From Macrophomina tecta (Eukaryota; Ascomycota; Dothideomycetes; Botryosphaeriales; Botryosphaeriaceae), in the NCBI GenBank assembly GCA_024180945.1, contig JAKSGN010000037.1, positions 129,501-193,500 on the forward strand: a DNA stretch of 64,000 bases, read 5' to 3'. Positions within the stretch are counted from its first letter, which is position 1; the number at the start of each line of letters is the position of its first letter. Made by a program: the position numbers and the translations under genes. Under the pieces are notes generated by a model. It searched no databases and was not told the DNA's origin. It was given only the letters and a program-made list of their open reading frames with translations. Of this stretch, positions 45,403-56,311 are shown in pieces.

Positions 45403-47163
45403 CTAATTGCAATGCAGTACCCTATCTACCAAGTCAACCCATGCCTGCGCCGAGAAGTCGGACAGGTCCCCACGCCACGCAACAATTCCATCCGGCCTGA
45501 CCAGAACACCGCCACTTTTGCCAACGCCACAGACCTGTCTCCAATCACCGAAAGTATCGCGGTAGCCACCCACGCCTATATACACGACGCGCATCCGCCC
45601 ATCCACCAACTCTGCTGGCAGTGATTGCTCAATAAACAGCGCCAAGGCATCCAAAGGAAGCAAGTCACGGATAGCAACCCTCTCCCCATCCCTCTCCAGC
45701 CAGCAGTGTGGCAAATGATGTCCTGGAATGGTGGAGGGGAAGTAGAACTCCGAATTCAGGGATCCATCTGGGAGCCGCTGTCCTCCGTGAGACTCGCCGC
45801 CTTCGTTGTTGATGTCTGCGGAAGGGTAATACCAGCCAATTTCCAGCCCAGGGGCCTTGAACTCCGAATCAAGAACCTTCTGTGCCCGCTCCACCGCTTG
45901 CCGCTTAAGGGCGTGCTTGGTATCGTTAGCGTCGAAGAAGGGAGCGGCGGCACTCTTGTTCTCCTCGGGGGACTGCTCGGCGCTGACGCCCAGCGCCTTG
46001 TCCATGACGCTGCTGTGGGAGCGCATGTTCCGCAAGCTGGTCTGTCCCACACGCCGGCCGACTTCGAGGCGCTCTGTTTGGTAGGTGTCGAGGAGCCTGT
46101 CATATCTAATGTCATCTTTGAGCGCGAACTCCAGTTTCCAGATAAGGTTTTGCATGTCTTGAATGCCCGTGTTCATGCCCAATGCTCCCCACGGAGGGAT
46201 CTTGTGGGCCGAGTCACCAACGAGGAAGATATGCCCAGTACGGTATGTCTCCGCGTAAATAGCGTTGACGGCCCAGTGGCTGAAGCTTAGCATCTTCACT
46301 GGCAGATCCGGGAACCCTAGAGTCTTCCTCAATCGTCTCGTCATCGATTCCTCGTCAAAGCGGTCCGGGTCGCCCTCGATGCGGGCGCAAACGAAGACCC
46401 ACTCATCGTGGTCGAGGTCCTGCAACGGCCACGGCCCGATCTGATACAAGTACCCCGTCCGCGTGCTGCCACCCATCTCCGGGTTGGAGAACCAGGTGAT
46501 GAAATTGCGCGGATCTGGATGAAGGGGCCGAAGGGAAGGAGAGCTAAAGTGCGCCGTCACCATGTCGGCGATGTCCTTCTCTCCGAGCCACTTGATGCCG
46601 AGCTTGTCGGTGAACATGCGGCCGCCATCGGCAATAAGGGCGTAGCGGGCACGGTACGCGGTGTAACCTCGCTCTTTGTGGTAGACTCGGGCGAGTACTT
46701 CGTCGGATTTATTGCTCACGCTGACAACTTCAGCGTTGTAGTGGACTCCGTCTGGATTCAGTCCGACAGCTCGGCGCTTCAATATCGGCTCCAGGCGGAT
46801 CTGAGGCAGGACGCAGTAGCTGGAAGCGCTGAAGGCGGAATACTCTTCTGTGTATTTCCCGCCGCCCCATGCGTCTCTTGACGCTATCTCTTTTCCCGAG
46901 TCTCCGAAGCCCGTATACCACGCTGTGCGGCCGGCAATATCAGGCGGAGCGGCTTGCCGATAAACCTCGTCCTCTATCCCCATCACGCGGAAGACCTCAG
47001 TGGTGCGTTGATTGATTCCACAGGCCTTTGGATGGATGGACGTTCCGGAGTGTCTCTCGAATAAGACATGGGGGATCTTCCTTAGGGATAACAGTATGGA
47101 GGCGCTGAGGCCGACGGGCCCGCCCCCCACGATGATGATTGCGGTCGTTTCGACTGGTGACAT
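45403..47163 (-). CDS. Phenol 2-monooxygenase-type FAD hydroxylase
   Basis: Intronless flavoprotein of 586 residues that should hydroxylate a phenolic substrate with NADPH and O2. AIIIVGGGPVGLSASILLS is the FAD-binding Rossmann motif; HPKACGINQRTTEVF follows as in PheA/TfdB/TcmG-type enzymes; YALIADGGRM is the DG motif; IFLVGDSAHKIPPWGALGMN the GD motif. The C-terminal thioredoxin-like domain is present but lacks a CxxC, as is normal. Start placed at MSPVETTAI (47163); an in-frame ATG 11 codons earlier adds only a polar stretch. It lies between an S15 hydrolase and a stilbene-type oxygenase on the same strand, suggesting that it acts on ring fragments they release. Confidence 0.88.
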   Translation of the reverse strand: MSPVETTAIIIVGGGPVGLSASILLSLRKIPHVLFERHSGTSIHPKACGINQRTTEVFRVMGIEDEVYRQAAPPDIAGRTAWYTGFGDSGKEIASRDAWGGGKYTEEYSAFSASSYCVLPQIRLEPILKRRAVGLNPDGVHYNAEVVSVSNKSDEVLARVYHKERGYTAYRARYALIADGGRMFTDKLGIKWLGEKDIADMVTAHFSSPSLRPLHPDPRNFITWFSNPEMGGSTRTGYLYQIGPWPLQDLDHDEWVFVCARIEGDPDRFDEESMTRRLRKTLGFPDLPVKMLSFSHWAVNAIYAETYRTGHIFLVGDSAHKIPPWGALGMNTGIQDMQNLIWKLEFALKDDIRYDRLLDTYQTERLEVGRRVGQTSLRNMRSHSSVMDKALGVSAEQSPEENKSAAAPFFDANDTKHALKRQAVERAQKVLDSEFKAPGLEIGWYYPSADINNEGGESHGGQRLPDGSLNSEFYFPSTIPGHHLPHCWLERDGERVAIRDLLPLDALALFIEQSLPAELVDGRMRVVYIGVGGYRDTFGDWRQVCGVGKSGGVLVRPDGIVAWRGDLSDFSAQAWVDLVDRVLHCN

Positions 47164-47721
47164 GCTGTTCTTCTTTTCTTCGATTCGTGTTCTCATACTG
47201 CCTGAAGCTCAGGCCGTTGCCTTTTAGTACCTGGAAGAATCTGTACTCAGTGAATTGCCGACCTCGATCCCGCGTAATTTCACCGGTGCAGGCACCCCAC
47301 ATGCCATGTTGGCCATAACTAATGTAATGCGGGGCCGCCGGCTAAGGGAATTCCTCGATCTTCTAGCGAAAGGTGACTAATGTACGCTGTTGCGCTTCAT
47401 GCATTTCTCCGGTCGGTTTCCGCGGATCCGTTTCGCGGCAGGGTTGCTGTGCTAACCCAGCCTTTTAAGTTTGTGCAGCACATCGCGTATTGACGAGACG
47501 CTATATTCGGGCCAGTGACAATTTGTACTGGGATGTATAGCACATAGCACACCCTTGTTCAATTTGCAGGCTTAGAAAGCCCAAAAAAAAAAATACTACT
47601 AGGCGAATGGCAAGGTCAAGGATTCGATCCAACCGGAGAAGGAGACATAACGCTAAGAAAAAAAAAAAATCCAAACCCGCACCTCATGGGCAGAGCTGCA
47701 GCGAAAGATGCCTTTCGAGGT
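47164..47721. other. Intergenic with two A-tracts, no gene seen
   Basis: Poly-A stretches at about 47582-47593 and 47657-47669. It contains the promoter of the flavin hydroxylase. Confidence 0.4.
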
Positions 47722-49543
47722 TCAGCGCCAGACGGGGTGGCCCTCAATATCAGCATCATCAACCCAGTTTCCGTGAATACCCATCCGCAGCTTGATCGGA
47801 AGAGGACACAGCGCCAAATGCTTGGACATGTCTCTAGTGTCCAAGATGATCAGCTCACTGATCATTTCCGCGTAGTTCATGGTGAGCGCGATCAAGTAGC
47901 CATCGCCTTCGGGAGCATCCGGCGTCCGAGGGATCAGCACAGGCTCCTGGTACAGTCTGTAATCGCCGTTCCAGTACTTGCTGACCTTTTTGGTCTCGAG
48001 GTCGATCTTATACAGTGAATTGAAGGAGGGAATCCGCCTATACAGGTATCAGTTTACGAATCAATACTCTTGGAAGCCAAGGCACGCACCTCCGATCTTC
48101 TGAGATACCAGCTTCCAGTCAGTCTTGCCCTCCGCTTTGTCCAGCAAGCAGCCAAAGATGTATTTCGTTTTGTGGCACATGTAGCGATCATCCACGCGTA
48201 TCATCTCGTTGTCCTCGGGGATCAGAATCTCCGGAGTCTTCAAGTGCAATTCATCCGAATGCGGATCGATGATCCACTTCGCCAATCTAGATGGATTAGT
48301 GCCAAGGGGCGGAGAGTTGCCATCTTTGTCGGGGAAGAAACCGAACACGTTGGCTTCAGCGTGGCTCATATGGAGATGGATTTTGCCGTCTTCCTCCCAG
48401 GCGTTGGCTACATGCGCAATGTACGCGTTATCGCCATAGAACCACTGCCATTCATATTAGTACTGTGCGGCCTAATGGAGAGGATAACTTCACCTTAATG
48501 TCAGTGGACTTTGCCCCACGCCTCGGGAGCACCCCAATGTAGTAAGGGCGTTCCGGATGCCATTGCCAATGATTGCCCCCTTCCTTCATGCGCTCGAGAT
48601 CGCAGTGCATGGGGATGATGGGAAAGAGAACCTGCAGCATGTAAGCATCCCGCATCTAAGCCAATTTCCTATTTTTCACTAACCCAATTCTCAGTTACAG
48701 CCATCTCGTGCTGAAATCCGCAAACGGGAGCCGTGAACCACACCTTCTCCACCAACTTCCCATGCTGGTCGAAGCACCCATAGAGGTTCTCCTTGGTAGC
48801 AACGCCCTTGGCTTCGTAGCCAAAGCACAAGAGCTCCCTGGTCTTGACGTCGTACTTGGGGTGAGCGGTAAAGGTCTCGCCGTTCCATTGGCCCTCAAAG
48901 TCGTAAATGCCGTAGGTCTGCAACGTCTTCGGGTCCATTGCATATGGCGGCCCGTCTTCCTTCAAGGCAAGAAGCTTGTCGCGGTAGGGAAAAATCGTCG
49001 TGTTTGCTACGGTGCGGACCGGGAAATCAACGGCATCGGTAAATGGCTGGCGGTATTTTCCTAATTATGTGTTCAAATGCTTTCCCTTGTGGTAGGCTGG
49101 AGGCTATGCTTACCTGCAAGAGCCCTCCTGACCTTCCTCTCCTCCTTTAATTTCTCAGTCTCGACGTAGCGCTGCTTGAAGTCGACGTGTCCGTCTTGGA
49201 CACGGAAAGCAGAAACTACGCCGTCTCCATTGATCCACTGCAGCGAGACATTAGTCCTTGCCTGGTTATGGCTAGCATGGAATACGCATACAATATCGTC
49301 TTTGATGAATGGAGGGAACGCTGGGTCCGGCATAATACGGTAGAAAGTCCCTGAGATCTCCTTGGGGATCTCGCCTTCAACTTCCAAGTTGTAGATCTCA
49401 CCTTCCACGCGAACAGGTCTCTGGAAGTCTGAAAGAGCAGGGCCGACATCTTCCGGGTTGAAGGCAGTAGGAACAGGCGGCAATGACGGCTTGGGAGTGT
49501 GGCCATTTGACTTCACCCCATTAAGACGTGCAAGAACCTCCAT
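47722..49543 (-). CDS. Second carotenoid cleavage oxygenase (lignostilbene dioxygenase-like)
   Basis: Non-heme iron dioxygenase of the RPE65/CCD family. The iron ligands lie in FTAHPKYD, CGFQHEMAV, YIAHVANAWEEDG and MGIHGNWVDD. GEIPKEISGTFYRIMPD is the N-terminal landmark and EGDGYLIAL closes the propeller near the end. Five or so short introns break the gene (for example near 49245-49290, 49055-49110, 48650-48700, 48450-48490 and 48015-48090). Start at MEVLARLNG (49543). It is clearly diverged from the family member at 15405, so the pair are old paralogues rather than a recent local duplication. Adjacent genes are a phenol hydroxylase and an alpha/beta hydrolase. Confidence 0.9.
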
Positions 49544-50041
49544 AGTTGACGTACTGAGAGAGACTTGAAGATGTGGCTATGCGAAGTAAACTCTGAATTG
49601 ACGGTAGACTGAAAAGATGTCGATTAGACTTTAGTTGACGTTTTTATCCCCTTCCAGTTGCTGCATATGCTTCGGTCTTGGACCAGGTGCGTAGAATCGG
49701 CACACTACCGTAACCTTAATTCCGCGGAACAGCTAGCCGGAAGCTTCCCCCGCATTATGCACCTCATAGCGCCACCTCCATAAAGCTCACGTGGGATGAG
49801 GGGTCGTGGGAATTGCCTGTTTCGGAACAGGCGTTCGGGAGGGCCACGCGTGCACTTCGTCAGGGAAGCCGGCGGTGTGCTACCGCCTTTCCGCGGAATG
49901 TTCCCAGAAGACTGGCACTGCATCCAAGGCAGCTTTTCCGGACTAAATATGGTTGACTCAAGGCTAATAATTCTTCAACGATCAAAACATTGTTCGCAAC
50001 CAAGGCATCCGGATCAGAGCGCCCACCCTGAGACAGCAATC
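49544..50041. promoter_or_regulatory. Divergent promoter of second oxygenase and alpha/beta hydrolase
   Basis: About 500 bp between two divergent starts, the core of the 45-53 kb cluster. No operator was identified. Confidence 0.45.
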
Positions 50042-51078
50042 ATGGAGAAAAAGGAATATACGTTCAAAGAGATCAGTAACACCTTGATAGCCGCAGACGT
50101 GTATTACACGAAGGAAAATGCAGGATCCAAGTCTCCCATAGGTTTGTGCCACTGCTTGATTGGCTTCCAACTCTGACCGTACCATTTCTCTGCAGCGCTG
50201 CATTTTCACGGTGGGAACTTTGTTGTTGGCTCAAAAGCACTGCTAGGTGAGCAGCACGTCAAAAAGCTTCTGGAACTGGGCTTTATTGTCGTATCCGCCA
50301 ACTACCGCCTGTGCCCAACCACTACCGTGTATGATGGGCCGGTACAGGATGCTTTTGATGCCTACAACTGGGCCCGTACAATCCTTCCAGGGCTGCTGAA
50401 GTCCGACGCCGGTATTGAGGCCGACGGCAGTAGGATTGTGGTCTTCGGGCATTCCTGTGGAGCGACACTGGGACTACTTACTGTGAGCCACCCGAACTCC
50501 ATTTTTCAAGGCACAACGAACTAACCCTCCATGATACTCTGTAGGCTAAACTTGCCAACCCACCACGAGCAATCCTCGACCTGTTCGGCATGAAGTACCT
50601 CCAAGACCCCTTCTATAACACTGCTCCTCCCACCGCTGCCAAGGGCCCCACGCTTGACAAAGACTTCACCGACCAGGTCTACAAAGACATTCCTCCCCCC
50701 AGCAGCGGCCCGTCTCCCATGGGTCCGAACGGCCCAGACCTCACCAACTACAGGGTGGCGTGGATGTTCCGCAACCTCCGCAAAGGCACGCTGATGCAGA
50801 CGATCGTCGCGGACGGCAACTTCGACCGCGTAGATCCGGCGTCGCTCTTTTCGACGGGCAGCTTCCCCCCGACGTACTTCATCCACGGAACGGCGGATGC
50901 GCTGGTGGACCACAAGTTCTCGGGTCGCGCGCACGAGGAACTAAAGGCCCGCGGCGTGGAGACGGAGCTCGTGCTTGTTCCGGACGCGCCGCACGGGTTC
51001 GACGCCAGGGCGCAGCCGGGAGATGAGAACTTCGCGGTCGTGGCTAAGGGGTTTGAGTTTTTGAGAGCGCATGTCTGA
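50042..51078 (+). CDS. Alpha/beta hydrolase (esterase/lipase fold-3 type)
   Basis: Cytosolic esterase-like enzyme with three exons (introns about 50141-50193 and 50484-50545). LHFHGGNFV is the oxyanion-hole HGG motif; VVFGHSCGATLG is the nucleophile elbow (GxSxG, here GHSCG); FIHGTADALVDHK carries the likely acid aspartate and DAPHGFD the histidine. The middle is a variable cap rich in Pro. Length is about 300 residues, normal for the family. It is divergent from the stilbene-type oxygenase and convergent with a regulator, so it may hydrolyse ester or lactone intermediates of the same route. Substrate unknown. Confidence 0.85.
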
Positions 51079-51138
51079 TCTCTTGATTTGGTTGGCACAT
51101 CGTCGTGCCATATCTGAGTACATGTATCAGCTGCCCTT

Positions 51139-53326
51139 TTAGCGCTGCATAAATCCAAGCTCTCCCAGCTGGTCTTGCCATTCAGGATCCAAGTCCCCCA
51201 GATCCATGAGAAAATCTTGATTGAGGGTGCCCAAGGCGCTGAAGAGATCATTATGGCCGAAGGTGTGTTGAGAAGAGAGGGTGCCTGCAGATGCCGCCGC
51301 CTCGGAAGTACCGCATAGATCTGGCGACGTCCTGCCGGGGCAATGCAGATTAATCATCTCGCCAATACTCTGTAGTTCGTCCAAAGAGCACCACATCCTC
51401 GTCCGAGAGTTGCTTAAGGGATATGGGGACTGCTGTAGCAGCCCGATCCCCCTGTGGAAAGCGTCTGCGCAGATAGGGCCATATTCCAAAGGCTTGTGAG
51501 ATGCCGCCAGGAACATGCAAGATACAGAGCTCATCAAGAGGAGATCGATCATGGGGCGCCACAGCCGACTGACGCCCGCAGGACCCGCGGACGAAATAAT
51601 ATCCTCAGCTTGCTCCACGGAAGTGATTGCAAGGGAGGTGAGCATTTTCGCCGATGCCGGCCTTTGGCTCATTGTTTCCACGGAGCTGACAGAGGATATG
51701 TGGGGGAACATACGGACCTGGCTTGCCCGGAGCTGGTGGAAGCCTTTCAGGACACCTTTGCCCCGGGCGAACTCAGTCTTGGGAAAGCCTTCGGCGAGCT
51801 TCTGTATCCGGTAATCAAGGAACTCCGCTTTCTCAGCTATATCCTTGCTCGATGCTTCTCCTGATGAATTCATCTTTTCTAGCCCGACGAGCTCGACGTG
51901 CACCCGGGTCAGGCTGTTCATTGCAGAGAGGAACGGGTGGCGGCCATCCTTGATGTCTCGTCAGCAGGGCCCACACGAAACGTACTCAGTCAAGGTCGCA
52001 CCAGTTCTAGGACACTTTCATCAATGTCCTTGTCGTCTAATGTCCACGGCAGACCAGTGAGGAAGCTGCATCTCTTGTCCAGATCGTACACGCAGGAGAA
52101 TAATTTCTTCAAGGTTTCCACATCGGCCAGGCTATCGCTGAGAACATCTTGGGACCAGCACTTGTTCATTCCCAACTCAAGAGCTAATCTGGCAGCGTAA
52201 CCGGCTATGCGCCAAGCTTTGACTGCTTCGTGCTTGAGGATGAAGTAGATTGTCTGCCGCCGTGCGCGTCAGAGAACTGTTACATAGTGATTACTGAGGC
52301 AACTCACGAGGAGAGAAGACATGATGACGTCCTCGTAATGAGCGCTTTCCTGCTTGAGGTTACTGTCAACGTTCCATAGAAGGTAGTTCTCCAGGTCGGA
52401 GCTCAGCGGACTGGCGCTGTCATTCGAAACCAGCAACGCGATAGCCATAGCCGCTTTCGAGAGCTCAATGTCAATCACCTCGACGTCGCCTGCCTGGACA
52501 ACACCATTGGCGTCGGGCGATGGCGCGGCGAAAAGTGCGCCCGTCTTACTCCGCGCGTACGCCAGGTTGATGCACGGATAGGCGGGATAGATTTCGCGCT
52601 CAAAGATTGTGAAGAGCTCCACAACCTTGTCATGGCCGAGGTCAAGCAAGGGGCGGGCAGCCTCCAGCGTCACCTTCGCCGCGTCTTTGGTATGTATCCC
52701 GAGCACAGCTGATGGCTGTTCCGCACTTTTGCTGCAGCCAGTCCCGGGGATAACGCCGTTGTGCTGGAGGACTTCTCTCGCGAGGTTCAACGAGCGCACG
52801 AAATTTGTCGGACTGATTGAGGTGTTCATGAGCATGGCATCACCATTTCTGTTCAGTGGCACCCGCCGCTGCAACAGACGAGCGGGGGCGGAGGGGCTGT
52901 CGAGATGGCTGGTCTTGAACTCGATCTCTTCGCAAAGCTCTCTCATGGTGAAGAGCAGCTGGCCAAGGTCTTTATGCGAGACCTCAGCCATGCTGCCTCT
53001 CCTCCGGTCTGCCCTGCCAGCTCAGTCAGCATCAAAAGCCTTGGAAGAAGGATACCGGGCTCCTACGTGGGTGCAGCCGGAGGGTTCTCATGGTATTTAC
53101 ACTCGACGGTAAGCTCGGCACAGCGGCCGCATGGCTGGGTTCCGCTACATTTGACTTTCCGTGCCTTGCATGTCTCGCTGTCGTCCACGATCAATATGCG
53201 AGCATTTTGGGCCGAATGGGCCAAAAGTCCTCACCAAGCTACTCTGGTGTACCTCTCGCGTTTCCTGGTCTGCCGTTTTCCCTCGTCCAAACCACCAGAG
53301 GGTGCTGGTCGCTTTTCCCGTGGCAT
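51139..53326 (-). CDS. Zn2Cys6 transcription factor with fungal_trans domain
   Basis: Nuclear regulator. The zinc cluster is found only by splicing: the first exon, MPREKRPAP onward with a basic stretch KRQTRKRERYTRVA, ends in TG; an intron (GTGAGG...GACAG, about 53218-53272) follows; and the next exon supplies the final C, giving CETCKARKVKC then QPCGRCAELTVEC. A second intron of about 55 nt leads to a helical segment and the fungal_trans domain, with EIYPAYPCINLAY, AWRIAGYAARLALELGMN and YDLDKRCSFLTGLPW. The C-terminus is acidic (DLGDLDPEW). Convergent with the hydrolase at 50042 and close to the oxygenase cluster, which it probably controls. Confidence 0.83.
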
Positions 53327-55123
53327 GCTGGCTTTCTCGTGGTATGTTGTGTTTTTCTCTCGGAAAGGAGCGGGCGGAAGCAGGGTCCCCTATGAGAATA
53401 CGGGGCATGCGGCTTACATCACTTACCCCGCATGCTTCGGGAAGCCTAAGAGGTAGATGTTAGAGTTCAGCCGCTGTACCCCGGGTTTCGCGCGTACGAT
53501 CTCCTCTTCGGCTTATGGGGCCCTTAGTGTCGCACGAGTCAATGAAAAGACCGAGAGCCGAATCACGGGCTACAACGTGGAACTCCACCACACTGTAACT
53601 CCAGCCAGCCCCGTATCCTGAGGATGTTCTGGCCTAGGGGAGACTGTGCACTATATTTCTGCCTTGATGGGCCCATAAATCCCACTTATGTGTTAATGCT
53701 ATTAGAATTGACATCGCGTTGTACTGTGATAGACTGCCGGGGCAGTCAGCTTTTGTCGGGACAAAAGTCAAATGCGGAAGGGAGGGTTACGTATACGACA
53801 TTGGCGGTTTGTAAGAGAGAAAATGCCTCCATGTAACTTCATAAGCCTTGCGCCAGCCACGGTAGTGGGAAACGTAGATGTAAAAGTTAACTTCCCTCAG
53901 CACCGGCTGTTTCATCACCGTCTGGGATACGAATTATGCCAGAACCTGCAGCAAGTCCTCACTCAACCGGCACTTTACAGCTCCCTCGAGCGGTTCTCCG
54001 ATCTAAAGAGCTGGCAAGATGAGGTCAACATATTGGACATGATTTACTGGCGTCACAACGCAGAGTGTGCATATCGTGTTTTGCAATGCTCCATTTCGGA
54101 GCGCGGTTCGCCAGATGGACTCACGAGTATTATCTCAGTACGCGTGTCTCTCGCCACTCGGACAATCCAGTATCCATTCGCCGGGCAATGGATAACAATC
54201 ACCACATCCTCCGAGCCGCAGTAATCCGACCAGATGTTCGTAGCAGCCTTCGAGCAGTCGTTGGGGTCTGTCGGATCACTACGCAACCATCAATCTTATC
54301 TCTTCAAATAATGAAGACCGGGTATCACTATACCGCCGACTGTTACTTTCCAGGAAATCACCGTCTCCAACAGCATCTAAGAGCATGTTGCCGCCATTCT
54401 TCTAGATTGTTGCCAGGTATCAGAAGCGTTTCAAGTATGACTCGCGCACGGAGGGACCCACATCAAGTGTGAATCAACAGGTTTGAAGTTCGTCGTGTCG
54501 GGCCGAAAGGTTTGCAGATGGGGCAGCCAGCGCTGGGGCGGAAAGCATGGTGATCAAAACAGCACGAAGGAACATGATGCCTGCAGATTTGCGGAAGTCG
54601 GGCAGATGTTGTGCGTCAAAAGCTGCGGTAGCTATTGGGGTAAACGATGGGCAGAACCGGACTTTAAGAACGCGTTCTGCCTTCTCCGCGCCATGCTTGG
54701 TACTCGCAAGGCTTCCCACCGCTGGTCTCACTCGCGAAGTGCACAGGCTGGAATATCATATTGCAGGCGCCGAACCGACACGAGACAGACGCCATGATTG
54801 GTTCAGGTTATGCGAACCCCTCACAATCCGGTCGAGAAGCCAACGAAACGGTTAGAGACCATTTCTAGTACGAGGTTCAGGGTAGGACAGCCGGTGCCAG
54901 TGCTTAATCACACGACCAACACAGCAAAAGTAATATACGAGTCCTAGTATTTACCATAGGCCGCAGAGGTCCAAGTAGGTTTCTACCGTTGGATACATTA
55001 ATGCCAAGTGGTTGGCGCAGCTGTAGGAGGTCTCAGGCCAATCTCAGGCTTTCAACTGCGTGTCTTAAAGGGGCGAAGGTGCAGCGGTGGCAAAGTTCAC
55101 TCCTACTGCGTCTGCAGGTAGCC
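53327..55123. other. Gene-poor region, one doubtful secreted fragment
   Basis: About 1.8 kb. On the minus strand at 54474-54575 an ATG opens a 33-codon frame that looks like a signal peptide (FLRAVLITMLSAPALAA), and 54053-54280 holds an open stretch with three Cys. No convincing splice joins them. Otherwise nothing was recognised. Confidence 0.35.
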
Positions 55124-55129
55124 TATAAA
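55124..55129 (+). promoter_or_regulatory. TATA box of small cysteine-rich protein gene
   Basis: TATAAA, 89 bp before the start codon at 55218. Confidence 0.5.
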
Positions 55130-55217
55130 GGTACAAGAGGATATTCGATTTTTAACTGCAGCAAATCGCGAAGATCGACACTGACACTATACCTGCAAAT
55201 ACCCGAGTTGGAACATC

Positions 55218-55675
55218 ATGCATCCGTCTGCTTTCGCCGTGGCCATTTTTGCCTTCATTCCGGGCGTTTTTGGTAACTGGTGCGATGGTGGAATCAGCAT
55301 TGCTGGCACGACTTGCGTCAGTACTTCCTCAGTTCCTATCAATCGACCATCGACTAACATCCACTGAATACAGGCCAGTGGGAGGAATCTTTACTGCGTA
55401 AGATATCCTCTCCCACGTTGAATCGCTTTGCAGCTTATCTGTCTTCAAGTGCACCGGCGCGGGTTCTGTGCTTGGCAATGTGCAGACCCGCGATTTTTCC
55501 ATCTTTCGTGGTGACTGCGTGATCTCGGGCTCAGGTTGTGGTGATGGCGGTGTAAGCGTGCTCACGCTCCTTTAGAAGTGGCATTGGCTAACTTAATTCG
55601 TTCAGGTTCCCAAATGTGTAAGTCGCGAAGGCAGAGCACAGTTCTCTGGGTTGCTGACCGCTACAGTGCCTTTAA
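55218..55675 (+). CDS. Small cysteine-rich secreted protein (81 aa) in five exons
   Basis: Exons 55218-55316, 55374-55397, 55450-55551, 55606-55617 and 55667-55675, all joined in phase 0. Introns are 49-57 nt with GT/AG ends; three have clear branch points (GACTAAC, GGCTAAC, GCTGAC). The product has a signal peptide (FAVAIFAFIPGVFG) and a 62-residue mature part with eight cysteines, at 22, 33, 41, 42, 64, 71, 79 and 80, giving C-x10-C-x7-CC-x21-C-x6-C-x7-CC. That is typical of secreted effector or antimicrobial-type proteins and resembles a hydrophobin only in having two CC pairs. Family unknown. No single open frame reveals it. The last two exons encode four and two residues. Confidence 0.68.
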
Positions 55676-56311
55676 ACCGGCTCGATGAGATAACACAGAG
55701 AACACAGAGGAGACTGGCGCATGTTCGGCTTTTTTGTGACTCACTATATTCCCCTCATAAATTCAAAGAGAATTATATTCAAGATGTAGCACTGCGAGAA
55801 TGGTGCTCAGCTTCCCAATCAAAAGTTTCGCGATTGATGGGGGATGACTTCATGCGTGTTCGCCGAGTCAGTGACCGGCATCTTTCTTTGACGTCTCCTT
55901 GCAGCGTCCAGCATGTACCCCTTTTCTCCCAGCCTAACTCCTCCTTCACAACGTTAGTCGAGAGAGGTTCTTACATTCATTGTGAGTTTGAAATAGTGCT
56001 TAGGACCTCCGAATAATGATAATACATGCAGGCGTATGCGGACGAGCTCTGGGGGCAGGAGGCATGTCTCGGATGCACCCTGAGGAAAGATGGCGATAGG
56101 ATATCACGGAAATTCATAGGCTCATGGCACCGCCAAAGACTATTGAGTGGAGTGGTGGGCAGAAAGATCACCACCAATGGCCTGAAAAAAAAAAAAAAAA
56201 AAGGCTGCCTTTCCTCTGCTAAGCAGCCTGGGGGATTTAAAACAAAAACTTGGCTCATCTTCCGCAATGTGTAGAATAACTTCTCACAAACTTTACCACT
56301 GCGACAGCACG
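55676..56311. other. Intergenic, A-tract, no gene seen
   Basis: Contains a 17-18 bp A-tract at about 56185-56202 and short frames only. Confidence 0.35.

Noticed and set aside
54053..54575. Minus-strand secreted protein in two exons
   Set aside because: The signal-peptide exon lacks a usable donor before its stop and no acceptor joins it cleanly to the cysteine-containing stretch; possibly a relic.
55218..55675. Calling the eight-cysteine protein a hydrophobin
   Set aside because: The order is C-C-CC-C-C-CC rather than C-CC-C-C-CC-C.
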